Below, in pieces: positions 17,641 through 26,024 of a DNA stretch of 64,000 nucleotides. The position numbers and the translations under genes were made by a program. The notes under the pieces are model-generated. The model was given only the letters and a program-made list of their open reading frames with translations. It made no database searches and had not been told where the DNA came from. Numbering within the stretch: position 1 is the stretch's first letter; each line of letters opens with the position of its first letter. Source of the stretch: Geothrix paludis. GTDB lineage: Bacteria; Acidobacteriota; Holophagae; Holophagales; Holophagaceae. Where the stretch lies: assembly GCF_022808815.1 (NCBI RefSeq), contig NZ_JAKZLC010000001.1, positions 186,001 through 250,000 on the forward strand, in the 5' to 3' direction.

Positions 17641-18171
17641 TCAACTCTGGGCTGCGCTTGAACCATGCCATACCTGCTGAAGGTAGGCCCGAGCCCTGGC
17701 TTCCGAGTAGTGGTCGATGGTCAGTTGGGCCGCGGCGATCAGCAGCACGCCGACGGCACTCCCCATCACCCACCCACGTGAGATCCAGGCCGCAGCAGCC
17801 AGGGCGATCGCCCCCAGGATCAAGGAGGCGTACCGGTATGCCGGGTATTTCGAGATGACCACCTCGATGCGATCGGATTCACGGGCGGCCACCCCTTCGG
17901 CGGAACCGGCCTGCAGTTCCTCCAGCAGGACGACCTGGTGCGCCCGGTCCCGCAGCAGGAGCGAGGTGGCCGCGCCCGAGAAGAGCAGCACCCCGGCCAG
18001 GACGGCGAGCCCGAAGCCGCGGGCGAAGCCATCCCTGAAGTGAATGAACAGCCCCGCTGCCAGGATCAGCATCGCGAGCGAACCGGCGAGGATGGCCAGC
18101 ATCTCGCCCTTCTCCCCGTCGAAATACCGTTGGATGGCCTGGGACAACTGGAGGACCCTCGCGTCGTTCAT
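17641..18171 (-). CDS. Hypothetical membrane protein with four helices
   Basis: The 176-residue protein has two N-terminal membrane segments (about 25-45 and 50-70), a soluble loop of about 40 residues (LLRDRAHQVVLLEELQAGSA to VISKYPAYR), two further segments (about 112-130 and 132-150), and a charged C-terminal tail. AAGGAG seven bases upstream supports the start. It lies 16 nt after the AraC regulator in the same direction, in the operon SDR-AraC-membrane protein. I do not recognise the family. Confidence 0.7.
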   Translation of the reverse strand: MNDARVLQLSQAIQRYFDGEKGEMLAILAGSLAMLILAAGLFIHFRDGFARGFGLAVLAGVLLFSGAATSLLLRDRAHQVVLLEELQAGSAEGVAARESDRIEVVISKYPAYRYASLILGAIALAAAAWISRGWVMGSAVGVLLIAAAQLTIDHYSEARARAYLQQVWHGSSAAQS

Positions 18172-18187
18172 CGTTCCACTCCTTTCA

Positions 18188-19228
18188 TCAATGGCCCGGG
18201 GACGGCCCCAGGCGGTCGTGCTCGACCCGCGAACTGCGGGATCTCCAGATGGCGGGCGTCGTCCCCTCCCAGTGCCGGAAGGCGCGGTAGAAGGACGGCG
18301 CGTCCTCGTAGCCGAGGAGGTAGACGATCTCCTTCAGGTCCAGCCCGGGATCTCCCAGGTATTCCTGGGCCAGTTCCCGGCGGGCCTGGGAGAGCAGGTC
18401 CCGGAAGGTGCTCCCCTCCTCCGTGATGCGCCTCTGCAGCGTCCGCCCGCTCATGCCCAGCTCCTTCGCCACGGCTTCGATCTCCGGTCTTCCGGCGGAC
18501 AGGAACTGGCGCAGGAGCCTCCTGACCTGTTCGGAAGCCGTCGCCTTGGGCGAAGGGACCTTCGAGGCCAGCTCCAGTTGCGGCGTGAGCATCTCCACCA
18601 GTTCCGCGTTGTAGGAGGCGAAGGGGAGGTCCAGATCCTCCCGGCGGAAGACGAGGCGGTTTCCAGTGGACCGGAAGCGCACGGGGCATCCGTAGAACTC
18701 GCGCTGCGCCTCGGACCTACCACCGTCTCGCTTCAGCTCCACGCGAACGGGCCGCAGCTCCGTCCGGGTTCCCTTCCGCGCCAGCTCGACGAGGGAGCTG
18801 AAAGTGGCATCCACCAGAAGCCCGGGGACCTCGCGATCCGCGTGGACCCACTCCGGCTCGACCACGCAGGTGTCGCCATCCTCGGTGACATGGAGCAGTT
18901 CCGGCGCGCACAGGTGCTTGAACCGGGCCACGCGGGCCAGGGCGTCCCGGAGGTCGCGGGCGTGGTAGGCCGCGATGAGGGAGGGCGGAAGCTGCGAAGG
19001 GTCGATCCTCGTGACGAGCTTGATCCCGGCGGCGGGATCGGCCGTGAGCTGGCCGATGGCCTGCCAAAGACCGAAGAACTGCTCCGTGGTGAGGGCACTC
19101 CCCTTGGCCACCAGGGCCGCGGGCAGCCGGGCCTGGCGGAGCGCCTCCGCCGGGCGGATGCCCAAGGCCGTCAGCCCGATCCAGGTGGCCTGCGGGATCT
19201 TGACCTGGTCTGCACTCTGGATGGCCAT
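18188..19228 (-). CDS. AraC-family transcriptional regulator (OruR/ArgR-like)
   Basis: The 346-residue protein has an N-terminal ligand-binding domain of the Arabinose_bd type (about 20-210, with the PAAGIKL and FYGCPVRF patterns) and a C-terminal double helix-turn-helix (about 235-330, with VAKELGMSGRTLQRRITEEGSTF and IVYLLGYEDAPSFYRAFRHWEGTTP). Such regulators usually activate neighbouring genes. It lies 25 nt downstream of an SDR gene on the same strand. GGGAGG six bases upstream supports the start. The likely target is the promoter at about 20069-20100. Confidence 0.92.
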   Translation of the reverse strand: MAIQSADQVKIPQATWIGLTALGIRPAEALRQARLPAALVAKGSALTTEQFFGLWQAIGQLTADPAAGIKLVTRIDPSQLPPSLIAAYHARDLRDALARVARFKHLCAPELLHVTEDGDTCVVEPEWVHADREVPGLLVDATFSSLVELARKGTRTELRPVRVELKRDGGRSEAQREFYGCPVRFRSTGNRLVFRREDLDLPFASYNAELVEMLTPQLELASKVPSPKATASEQVRRLLRQFLSAGRPEIEAVAKELGMSGRTLQRRITEEGSTFRDLLSQARRELAQEYLGDPGLDLKEIVYLLGYEDAPSFYRAFRHWEGTTPAIWRSRSSRVEHDRLGPSPGH

Positions 19229-19253
19229 GGGGAACCTCCCGTAGATCGGACGT

Positions 19254-20015
19254 CTACTTGGCCTGGAAGCCGCCGTCGATGTTCATGATGTGGCCGGTCA
19301 CGAAGGAAGCCTCGTCGGAAAGCAGCCAGCAGATGGCGCGGGCGACCTCCTCGGGCCTGCCCATCCGCTGCATGGGGTGAATGGCCGCGATGGCAGATGT
19401 GTCGTAAACCCCGAGGGCGATGGAGGCGTCGATGATGTCGGTGTGGATGGCGCCCGGGGCGACGGCGTTGATCCGGACGTTCTGGGTGGCGTGGTCGAGC
19501 GCGGCGCTCTTGGTCAAGCCAACGACGGCGTGCTTGGTGGCGGCATAGGTGCCGGTCCAGGGAATCCCGTTGAGCCCGGCGATGGAGGCCAGGTTCACGA
19601 TGGAGCCGTGCCCCTGTGCGAGCATCTGCCGGATCTCGAGCTTCATGCAGTGGTAAAGCCCGAGCACGTTCGTCTCCAGCATCGCCCGGAAGGCCTGGGT
19701 GTCGGAATCCGCCAGGGTCTTGGACTCCGTGTTGATGCCCGCATTGTTCACGGCCATGTCCAGGCGTCCATGCCGGGACAGGATGTCGGAGAACATGCTA
19801 GCGACTGCTTCCTCGTCGCTCACGTCGTTCTGGACGAAGAAGGCGTCGCCGCCACTCCCGGCAGCCGCCGCCCGGATCTCGGCCACGGCCTCCTCTCCGA
19901 CGTCGCTGCGGCGTCCGCTGATGTAGACGATGGCGCCCTTGGCGGCAAGGATCTTGGCGGTCTCCTTGCCGATTCCGGTGGCGCCGCCGGTGATGAGGGC
20001 TACGGGCTGGGTCAT
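19254..20015 (-). CDS. Short-chain dehydrogenase/reductase (classical, glucose-dehydrogenase-like)
   Basis: The 253-residue classical SDR has TGGATGIG (9-16), NNAG (90-93), catalytic S144, Y157 and K161, and the tail GHIMNIDGGFQAK. AGGAGG upstream fixes ATG 20015. Together with the AraC regulator and the small membrane protein it forms a three-gene unit. An SDR with an AraC regulator often handles an alcohol, steroid or sugar substrate; none is identifiable here. Confidence 0.9.
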   Translation of the reverse strand: MTQPVALITGGATGIGKETAKILAAKGAIVYISGRRSDVGEEAVAEIRAAAAGSGGDAFFVQNDVSDEEAVASMFSDILSRHGRLDMAVNNAGINTESKTLADSDTQAFRAMLETNVLGLYHCMKLEIRQMLAQGHGSIVNLASIAGLNGIPWTGTYAATKHAVVGLTKSAALDHATQNVRINAVAPGAIHTDIIDASIALGVYDTSAIAAIHPMQRMGRPEEVARAICWLLSDEASFVTGHIMNIDGGFQAK

Positions 20016-20068
20016 GCTGGCCTCCTGGGTGAGTGGGCGGGTGTCGCCCCATGGACCCAAGCGTAAGG

Positions 20069-20100
20069 AGAATACCCCTTCGACGCCTTATCCTAAGGCG
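20069..20100 (-). promoter_or_regulatory. Palindrome and possible promoter upstream of the SDR/AraC operon
   Basis: CGCCTTA-TCC-TAAGGCG (20084-20100) is a perfect 7-bp palindrome about 70 nt upstream of the SDR start. On the minus strand TTAGGA (20091-20096) and TATTCT (20069-20074) are 16 bp apart and could be -35 and -10 boxes, so the palindrome would overlap the -35. It could be an operator for the AraC regulator; this is inference. Confidence 0.4.
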
Positions 20101-20980
20101 CCAACACTATTGCAAAGTGCGCCAACCTCATTCCTTTGACCCAGGATACAAGGTTCCCAACAAGGGCCTCAATCCAGGCCATGTGAGGTTCTCTCCTTGG
20201 GCCACTGGGTTGATCGGTCTGGTATGAGATCGACTACATCAGAAGCTCCCATTGGACTTACGTTTACATTTGGGGACATCTGCCTGACAGGGAAGAGTCC
20301 GGCCACTTGCGCGACTAGGCTTTCAGTATTTCAAAAATCGATGTTATGACTCTCTTGTGGTCGGGGCGAAATGATTTGAGCCTTCGATCCTTGGCTCCCA
20401 AAGTCTTACTTGCTCACTTCCTTCCTCTTTCAATGGATGGTCTTCCAGGCTTCGTTGCTGGATATCGGGACAAGCTTGTTTCGATAGGCCGAGATAGCTG
20501 CAGCACCTCAAGCGGCACTACACAGCCAGAACCGTTCTGCGGGCTATGGAGATAAGCGATTCCGCGGACCGTTGCTCCTCCGCAGTCAGGGGCAGCCCGG
20601 CTTTCATCTCCTGACCAGGGGAAGTAGCTCTAGCGCCTGGATGAGTCAGCAAGACTCAAAGAAGAAGGCTGATGCTGCCGAATACAGAGAACACCACATC
20701 CTTTCAGCCAAGGATGAACCTGACACTTACGTGAACGAGCTCATGAGCACGTTGCTCTAAGTCGAGTCGGGTAGGGATATTCCTGGCCGGTACCCCTATC
20801 GAAAATTGTTCTCAAATCCTGTTGGGACCTTACCAATTCTGCTGTGTCAGCTTGGGCTATAGGCTAGCTAGGCATATATGTAAATTTTTCGCTGTCTATG
20901 GCAACCTCACTGATCACCTATTCCTCGTTGCTTGTAGGGATAGACTCCCCCTCGCCCACCGTCGCCTCCCACGGTTGAGT
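20101..20980. other. Gene-poor, lower-GC stretch without a convincing gene
   Basis: About 880 bp visibly richer in A+T than the rest, with mixed codon third positions in every frame. The longest frames are short and unrecognised: a plus-strand frame over 20346-20555 and a 39-codon frame at 20641-20760 that starts MSQQDSKKKADAAEYRE and lacks a ribosome binding site. No tRNA-like fold, CRISPR or insertion-sequence ends were seen. It is probably a remnant of acquired or decayed DNA. Confidence 0.6.
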
Positions 20981-21053
20981 GACCCTGCGTAGAACCCGGG
21001 GGTGGAGATCAGGCATCGCTCGCTCGGAAGGCGGGATTCTCCTCCAAGCCTTC

Positions 21054-21091
21054 GGCCGGGACACGACCGATTCGGCGAAGGTGTCCCGGCC
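21054..21091 (-). terminator. Hairpin after the glcD-glcF operon
   Basis: GGCCGGGACAC (21054-21064) pairs exactly with GTGTCCCGGCC (21081-21091) around a 16-nt loop, 17 nt past the glcF stop on the minus strand. No strong T-run is present. Confidence 0.55.
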
Positions 21092-21107
21092 CGAGCAGCC
21101 GTGCGGC

Positions 21108-22343
21108 TCAGATGACCTGGCTGATGTGCATCGCCTGGAACGCCCCGCCGCTCTGCTCGGCGGCACGGGTCAGCTGGATCAGGCAGCCGGGGCAGGCGGT
21201 GACGACGACCTGGGCTCCGGTTCCCTGGATGTCCTCCTGCTTGCGCCGGAGGATGGCCTCGGCCGCGCGGGGGTGCTCCAGGTGGAAGCTGCCGGAGCCG
21301 CCGCAGCAGCGCTCCTTCTCCTTCAGCTCGATCAGCTTTCCGGCCTGCTCCAGGAGCTGCCGGGGCTGGCGGCGGATCCCCTGGCCCCGGGCCAGGTGGC
21401 AGGGGTCGTGGTAGGTGAAGGTGGCTCCGGGAAGCGCCTGGGGGCGGTAGCCGGCCGCGGCGAGGTACTCCGTCAGGTCCATGACCTTGGCGGAGAATCG
21501 CGCGGCCCGGTCCTCCCAGACGGAGTCCCCCGCGAACCACGAGGCCAGGTGCTTGAGAGTTCCGCTGCAGCTGGCGCAGTCGGTCACCACCAGGTCCGCA
21601 CCCTCGAAGGCCCGGATGTTCTCCTGTGCCAGCTCGAGGAACGCCTCGCGCTGTCCGTGGGCGAGGTGGGGCAGGCCGCAGCAGGGATGGTCCGGCCGCT
21701 GGAAGGGCGAGAGCTGGGCGAGGATCCGCTGGGTGCTTCGGGAGGCATCCGGGAAGAGCAGCTTCATGCCGCAGCCCTGGAAGTAGGCGACTTTGGCGCC
21801 GGGATGGAGGGCTGGTTCCGGTCTCGGAGCGGGGGCGCCCAGCAGGGCGGGGCCCGCGTGCTTCTCAAGGTAGGCCTGCCGGGAGGTCTCCCGGGGCACC
21901 AGCTGGGACGGCAGCAGGCGGTGGAGCCCCACGGCCCGCAGTCCCGCGAGGGCGGCGGCACCCAGGCCGACCATCCTCCGGCGGCGGAGCACCCGGCCGA
22001 TCCAGCGGCTGCGGAGCGGGGTGCTGCCCAGCGTGTCAGCGAGGGCCTGGCGGACCTGCAGCATGGCCTCGTCCGTGGGGACCTTGCCGGGGCAGGCGTC
22101 CGTGCAGGCCCGGCACAGGAGGCAGAACTCCAGGGCCTCCTGGGCTTCCCGGTCGGGCGGGATGAGGCCCTCGGCCAGCCCCCGCACGAGGGCGTTCTTG
22201 CCCCGGGCGCTGGCCCGCTCCACATCCTGGACCTGGAACAGCGGGCAGACCGGCAGGCAGGTGCCACAGCGGTCGCAGCCCAGCACCTTCCCCCGGGCGG
22301 ACGCGAAGGGCCCCGGGCCGGCCTTCGTGGTGGCGGTCACCAT
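21108..22343 (-). CDS. glcF: Iron-sulfur subunit of glycolate/D-lactate oxidase (GlcF type)
   Basis: The 411-residue protein has two [4Fe-4S] motifs, C23-C26-C29-C33P and C74-C77-C80-C84P, then two cysteine-rich CCG domains (DHPCCGLPHLAHG and ERCCGGSGSFH). It receives electrons from the flavin subunit GlcD and passes them on to the quinone pool at the membrane. Its start overlaps the end of glcD by 7 nt. Glycolate and D-lactate enzymes cannot be told apart by sequence alone; the setting with LrgAB and LytSR favours lactate or another 2-hydroxy acid linked to pyruvate. Confidence 0.88.
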   Translation of the reverse strand: MVTATTKAGPGPFASARGKVLGCDRCGTCLPVCPLFQVQDVERASARGKNALVRGLAEGLIPPDREAQEALEFCLLCRACTDACPGKVPTDEAMLQVRQALADTLGSTPLRSRWIGRVLRRRRMVGLGAAALAGLRAVGLHRLLPSQLVPRETSRQAYLEKHAGPALLGAPAPRPEPALHPGAKVAYFQGCGMKLLFPDASRSTQRILAQLSPFQRPDHPCCGLPHLAHGQREAFLELAQENIRAFEGADLVVTDCASCSGTLKHLASWFAGDSVWEDRAARFSAKVMDLTEYLAAAGYRPQALPGATFTYHDPCHLARGQGIRRQPRQLLEQAGKLIELKEKERCCGGSGSFHLEHPRAAEAILRRKQEDIQGTGAQVVVTACPGCLIQLTRAAEQSGGAFQAMHISQVI

Positions 22344-23740
22344 ATTTTCCCCGGGTTGAGGAGCCCCAGGGGATCCAGGGCCCGCTTGACGGCCCGGTGC
22401 GTCTCCAGGCTCACGGGCCCTACGGCGTCGGCGAAGTAGGGCCGCTTGGTGATGCCGATGCCGTGCTCTCCGGACAGGGTTCCCCCCAGGTCCAGGGCGG
22501 CCTGGAAGATGCCGTCCACCGCCCGGTGGGCCCGGGCCGCCTGGTCGGGGTCGGCGAGGTCGCAGAGCACGGAGGGGTGGAGGTTACCGTCCCCGGCGTG
22601 CCCGAACACGGGGATTGGGAGCCCGCTGGAGGCCGAGATGGCGTTGATGCGTCGCACGACTTCGGGGAAGGCGCTGCGGGGCACGGAGATGTCCTCGCCG
22701 AGCCGGTTCGGGGCCATGGCCGCCACGGCGGAGCTGAGGCCCCGGCGCTCGGCCCAGATCGCCTCGGTCTCCTCCCGGGAGGCCGCGGAACGGAAGGCGA
22801 TGCGCCCGGTTCTGTCGGTGATGGCCTCGATCCGCCTGGACTGGGCTTCCAGGGCCTCGGGGCCGTCTCCATCAATCTCCAGGATGAGGCAGGCGCCGGC
22901 TCCCTCCTCCACCTGGGTGTTCCGGGCCCGGGCCACCGCTTCCAGGCAGGTGGCGTCCATGATTTCGGCGGCGGATGGGGTGACCCCGTCCAGCAGCATC
23001 TCCTGCACGGCGGCGCAGGCCTCGTCCATGGTGCGGAAGACCACCCGGAGGACGCCCCGGGCCTTCGGCAGGGGACGGAGGCGGAAGAGGGCCCGGGAGA
23101 CGATGCCCAAGGTTCCCTCCGAGCCCACGAACAGGCCCGTGAGGTCGTAGCCGGTGACGTTCTTCACGGCCTTGCCCCCGGTCTCGAGGATCGAGCCGTC
23201 CGCCAGGACCACCTCCAGGCCCATCACATAGTCCCGGGTCACCCCGTACTTCACGGCCCGCATGCCGCCGGCGTTCTCGGCGACATTGCCCCCCAGCGTG
23301 GAGAACTTCCAGCTGCCGGGGTCCGGGGGGAAGAACAGCCCGTGGCGGGCGCAGTGGTCGTGGAGGTCCACGGTGCGCACGCCGGGCTCGGCGCTCACCA
23401 TCATGTTGGCGGTATCCAGCTCCAGGATGGAGGTCATGCGGTCCAGGGAGAGGACGATCCCCCCTTGCAGCGGTACGGACCCGCCGGTGCGGCCGCTGGC
23501 GGCCCCCCGTGGCGTGACGGGGATGCGCCGCTCATGGGCGAGGGCCATGACCCTGCTGATCTCGGCGGTGGTCCGGGGGCGCACCACGGCCTGGGGCATG
23601 GTGTTCCGGTCCAGGGCCAGGAAGGAGGCGTCGTAGGAGTACCCGAAGACTTCCAGGGGCGACTCGATGACGTGCTCGCGGCCCACGGCGTCGCGGAACC
23701 CGTCCAGCACCTCCGGTTCGAATGCGGTGAAGGTCGTCAT
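22337..23740 (-). CDS. glcD: FAD-linked 2-hydroxy-acid oxidase subunit (GlcD type)
   Basis: The 467-residue vanillyl-alcohol-oxidase-fold flavoprotein has the FAD loop PRGAASGRTGGSVPLQGG, the stretch LGGNVAENAGGMRAVKYG, NVTGYDLTGLFVGSEGTLGI and the C-terminal GHAGDGNLHPS and SGEHGIG motifs. It oxidises glycolate, D-lactate or a related 2-hydroxy acid with GlcF as electron acceptor. It lies 4 nt after the DASS carrier gene, so uptake and oxidation are co-expressed. It is somewhat shorter than E. coli GlcD (499 residues) but complete in motifs. Confidence 0.9.
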   Translation of the reverse strand: MTTFTAFEPEVLDGFRDAVGREHVIESPLEVFGYSYDASFLALDRNTMPQAVVRPRTTAEISRVMALAHERRIPVTPRGAASGRTGGSVPLQGGIVLSLDRMTSILELDTANMMVSAEPGVRTVDLHDHCARHGLFFPPDPGSWKFSTLGGNVAENAGGMRAVKYGVTRDYVMGLEVVLADGSILETGGKAVKNVTGYDLTGLFVGSEGTLGIVSRALFRLRPLPKARGVLRVVFRTMDEACAAVQEMLLDGVTPSAAEIMDATCLEAVARARNTQVEEGAGACLILEIDGDGPEALEAQSRRIEAITDRTGRIAFRSAASREETEAIWAERRGLSSAVAAMAPNRLGEDISVPRSAFPEVVRRINAISASSGLPIPVFGHAGDGNLHPSVLCDLADPDQAARAHRAVDGIFQAALDLGGTLSGEHGIGITKRPYFADAVGPVSLETHRAVKRALDPLGLLNPGKIW

Positions 23741-23744
23741 GGGA

Positions 23745-25148
23745 TCACCGCGTCAGGCCGAGCCAGTACCAGTAGGTCAGGGCGACCAGGGACATGAAGG
23801 TGGCCGCCAGCACACTCATGACGGCGCCCGTGCGGATCATCTCCCGGGAGGTGACATGGCCGCTGCCCATGGCGACCGCGTTGGGCATGTTGGTGACGGG
23901 CAGCAGGTACTGGTGCTGCATGTTCATGCCGAGGACGAGGGCGAAGGCCATGGGGTCCACGCCGATGGCCAGGGCGTGGGCGATGACGATGGGCGTGAGG
24001 GCCGTGGTCTTCGGGCCGCCCCCCGTGAAGAAGATCTGGAGGGCCGTCACGACCCAGATGAGGATGATCACCTGCATGACATGGGGCATCCCGGCGATGG
24101 GACCCAGGAAGACGCCCGCCATCCACTTGGCCGCGCCAGAGGATGCCAGGGCCGTCCCCAGGGAGAGGCCCGCCCCGTAGAGGACGAACACGTTCCAGGG
24201 CACCCGGGTCTGGGCTTCCTTCCACTTCATGATGCCCTTGCCCGGCCAGAGCAGGGCGATGACGGAGGCCGCTCCCACGAGGACGACGTTCACCTTGTGG
24301 AAGGCGTCCGTGGCCCAGAGGAGGAGCGTCAGAAGGAAGACCGCCAGGGTGTACTTCTCGGCAGCCGAGAAGGGACCGAGGGCCTCGAGCTCTTTCTGGA
24401 TGTAGTCGGCGCCGCCGCTGGCGGCTTCGGATTCGGGGGGCCACATCCAGCGGATCACGAACACGCTGAGGAACGCCAGCAGGAAGGCCGGCATGCCGCC
24501 CACCTTCAGCCAGTAGGACCAGGAGACGGCGCGCTTCGTGGCCGCCTCGATGAGGCCCGCCGTGATGGGGTTGCCCACGTGGGCCGTGAGCACGCCCAGG
24601 CTCATCATCGTGCCGCTCATGGCCACGATGAACATCAGGGCCTTCATGGTGTTGCTCTTCCCGGGCTCGGCCTTCACCGCCTGGCCGATGCCGAGGATGA
24701 TCGGAAGCATCAGCAGGGTGCGGGCCGTGATGGAGGGCACCAGGAAGGTCATGACCGCCATCACCAGGGCCACCGCCCAGTAGATGCGGATGATGCTGCC
24801 TCCCGCCCGGGCCACGAGCCAGAGGGCCACCCGCTTGGAGAAGCCGGACTTCTCCATGGCCCCGGCCATGATGAAGCCGATCACGATGAGCCAGAGCGCG
24901 GTGTTGGAATACCCGCCGAACGCCGCCGCCAGGGGGACCGCGTTCAGAACCGCCAGCAGGAACACGATCACGAGGCCGCTGAGGGCATCCTCCAGCGCTT
25001 CCGTGACCCACACCACGATGGCGAAGACCGCCACGGCGATGGAGGCCTTGCCCTGAGGGCTGAGCCCCTTGACGGCGGGCGTCAGCCACAGGATCGCGGC
25101 GAGCAGCGCGAACGCGGCCACCAGCGATGCGATTTTCCTTGGACCCAT
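23745..25148 (-). CDS. DASS/SLC13-family organic anion transporter
   Basis: The 467-residue protein has about 12 hydrophobic segments. GGYSNTALWLIVIGFIMAGA, the arginine in VPSITARTLLMLPI, NPITAGLIEAA, FFTGGGPKTTALTPI and VTNMPNAVAMGSGH are in the places where CitT/YbhI-type carriers hold their substrate loops. It should import a dicarboxylate or hydroxy acid in exchange or with Na+. ATG 25148 is chosen because AGGAGG lies six bases upstream; ATG 25154 would abut that sequence. It is encoded just before glcD and glcF and 132 nt after the LytTR regulator. Confidence 0.82.
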   Translation of the reverse strand: MGPRKIASLVAAFALLAAILWLTPAVKGLSPQGKASIAVAVFAIVVWVTEALEDALSGLVIVFLLAVLNAVPLAAAFGGYSNTALWLIVIGFIMAGAMEKSGFSKRVALWLVARAGGSIIRIYWAVALVMAVMTFLVPSITARTLLMLPIILGIGQAVKAEPGKSNTMKALMFIVAMSGTMMSLGVLTAHVGNPITAGLIEAATKRAVSWSYWLKVGGMPAFLLAFLSVFVIRWMWPPESEAASGGADYIQKELEALGPFSAAEKYTLAVFLLTLLLWATDAFHKVNVVLVGAASVIALLWPGKGIMKWKEAQTRVPWNVFVLYGAGLSLGTALASSGAAKWMAGVFLGPIAGMPHVMQVIILIWVVTALQIFFTGGGPKTTALTPIVIAHALAIGVDPMAFALVLGMNMQHQYLLPVTNMPNAVAMGSGHVTSREMIRTGAVMSVLAATFMSLVALTYWYWLGLTR

Positions 25149-25280
25149 GTCCATCCTCCTCGTCGGTGCGCAATCGGGCCCCTCGGCCCGCCACAGGCAT
25201 CAGATCGCGACAAGGGGGTCAAGAAAATGCCCCGGGCGACGAACGGCCCTCAGGCGCCTACGAGCGGCCCCATGGATGGC

Positions 25281-26024
25281 TCAAAGGTGGAAGTGGGTCC
25301 GGATCCGGTCGGCGTAGGCCCGGCCCACCGGCACCTCGACGGCCTTCTGGTCCCGGGGGGCACGGAGCTTCAGCAGGTAGCCGTGGTTGAACCAGGGCGT
25401 GAGCTGCTGGACCTGGTCGAGGTTCACGATGAAGTTGCGATGGCACCGCATGAACATCCGGGGATCGAGCTGTTCCTCCAGGTCCCGCAGACTGGCGCGG
25501 ATGGGCCACTGGCGGCCGTCGAGGGTCTCGACGAGCACTTCCCGCTCCCGTGCCAGCACCAGGCGGATATCGGACACGGGAACCACTTCCAGGCTGGCCC
25601 CGTGCTCCACCAGGAGGGTGCGGGCCCAGGGCTCGCGGTCCAGGTGCGGGGCCGGGGCCGGCTGCGGTAGCACCCGCTCCGCCACCCGCCGGAGATCGCT
25701 GGCGTCGAAGGGCTTGAGCAGGTAGTCCACGGCCTTCACCGAGAAGGCCTCCAGTGCGAAGGAGGCGTGGGCGGTCACGAAGACCACCCGGGGAGGCTTC
25801 GGGAGGGACAGGAGGCGTCGCGCGACCTCCAGTCCATCCATGCCCGGCATGTCCACGTCCAAGAAGACCAGGTCGGCGCCTTCCGCCTCGAGGAAGGCCA
25901 GGGCCGAGGGGCCATCGTGGTACACGCCCACCACCCAGGCCCAGCCCTGCTCCTCGAGCAGGCACTTGAGCTCCCCGCAGATGAGCGGCTCGTCGTCCAC
26001 GAGGACGGCCTTGAGTCGCTTCAT
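25281..26024 (-). CDS. LytTR-family response regulator
   Basis: The 247-residue protein has a receiver domain (acidic D10, D11, E12; phospho-acceptor D56 in FLDVDMPGMDG; LLKPF) and a C-terminal LytTR domain (FMRCHRNFIVNLDQV). Its start overlaps the kinase stop by 4 nt (ATGA). By analogy with LytSR of lrgAB loci and the BtsSR and YpdAB systems, which respond to pyruvate, it probably controls lrgAB and the downstream DASS-glcDF genes. It is a separate system from the one at 1-1085. Confidence 0.93.
   Translation of the reverse strand: MKRLKAVLVDDEPLICGELKCLLEEQGWAWVVGVYHDGPSALAFLEAEGADLVFLDVDMPGMDGLEVARRLLSLPKPPRVVFVTAHASFALEAFSVKAVDYLLKPFDASDLRRVAERVLPQPAPAPHLDREPWARTLLVEHGASLEVVPVSDIRLVLAREREVLVETLDGRQWPIRASLRDLEEQLDPRMFMRCHRNFIVNLDQVQQLTPWFNHGYLLKLRAPRDQKAVEVPVGRAYADRIRTHFHL

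Noticed and set aside
20641-20760. 39-codon frame beginning MSQQDSKKK
   Set aside because: It has no ribosome binding site, no recognisable family and codon use unlike nearby genes; kept only as part of the gene-poor stretch.
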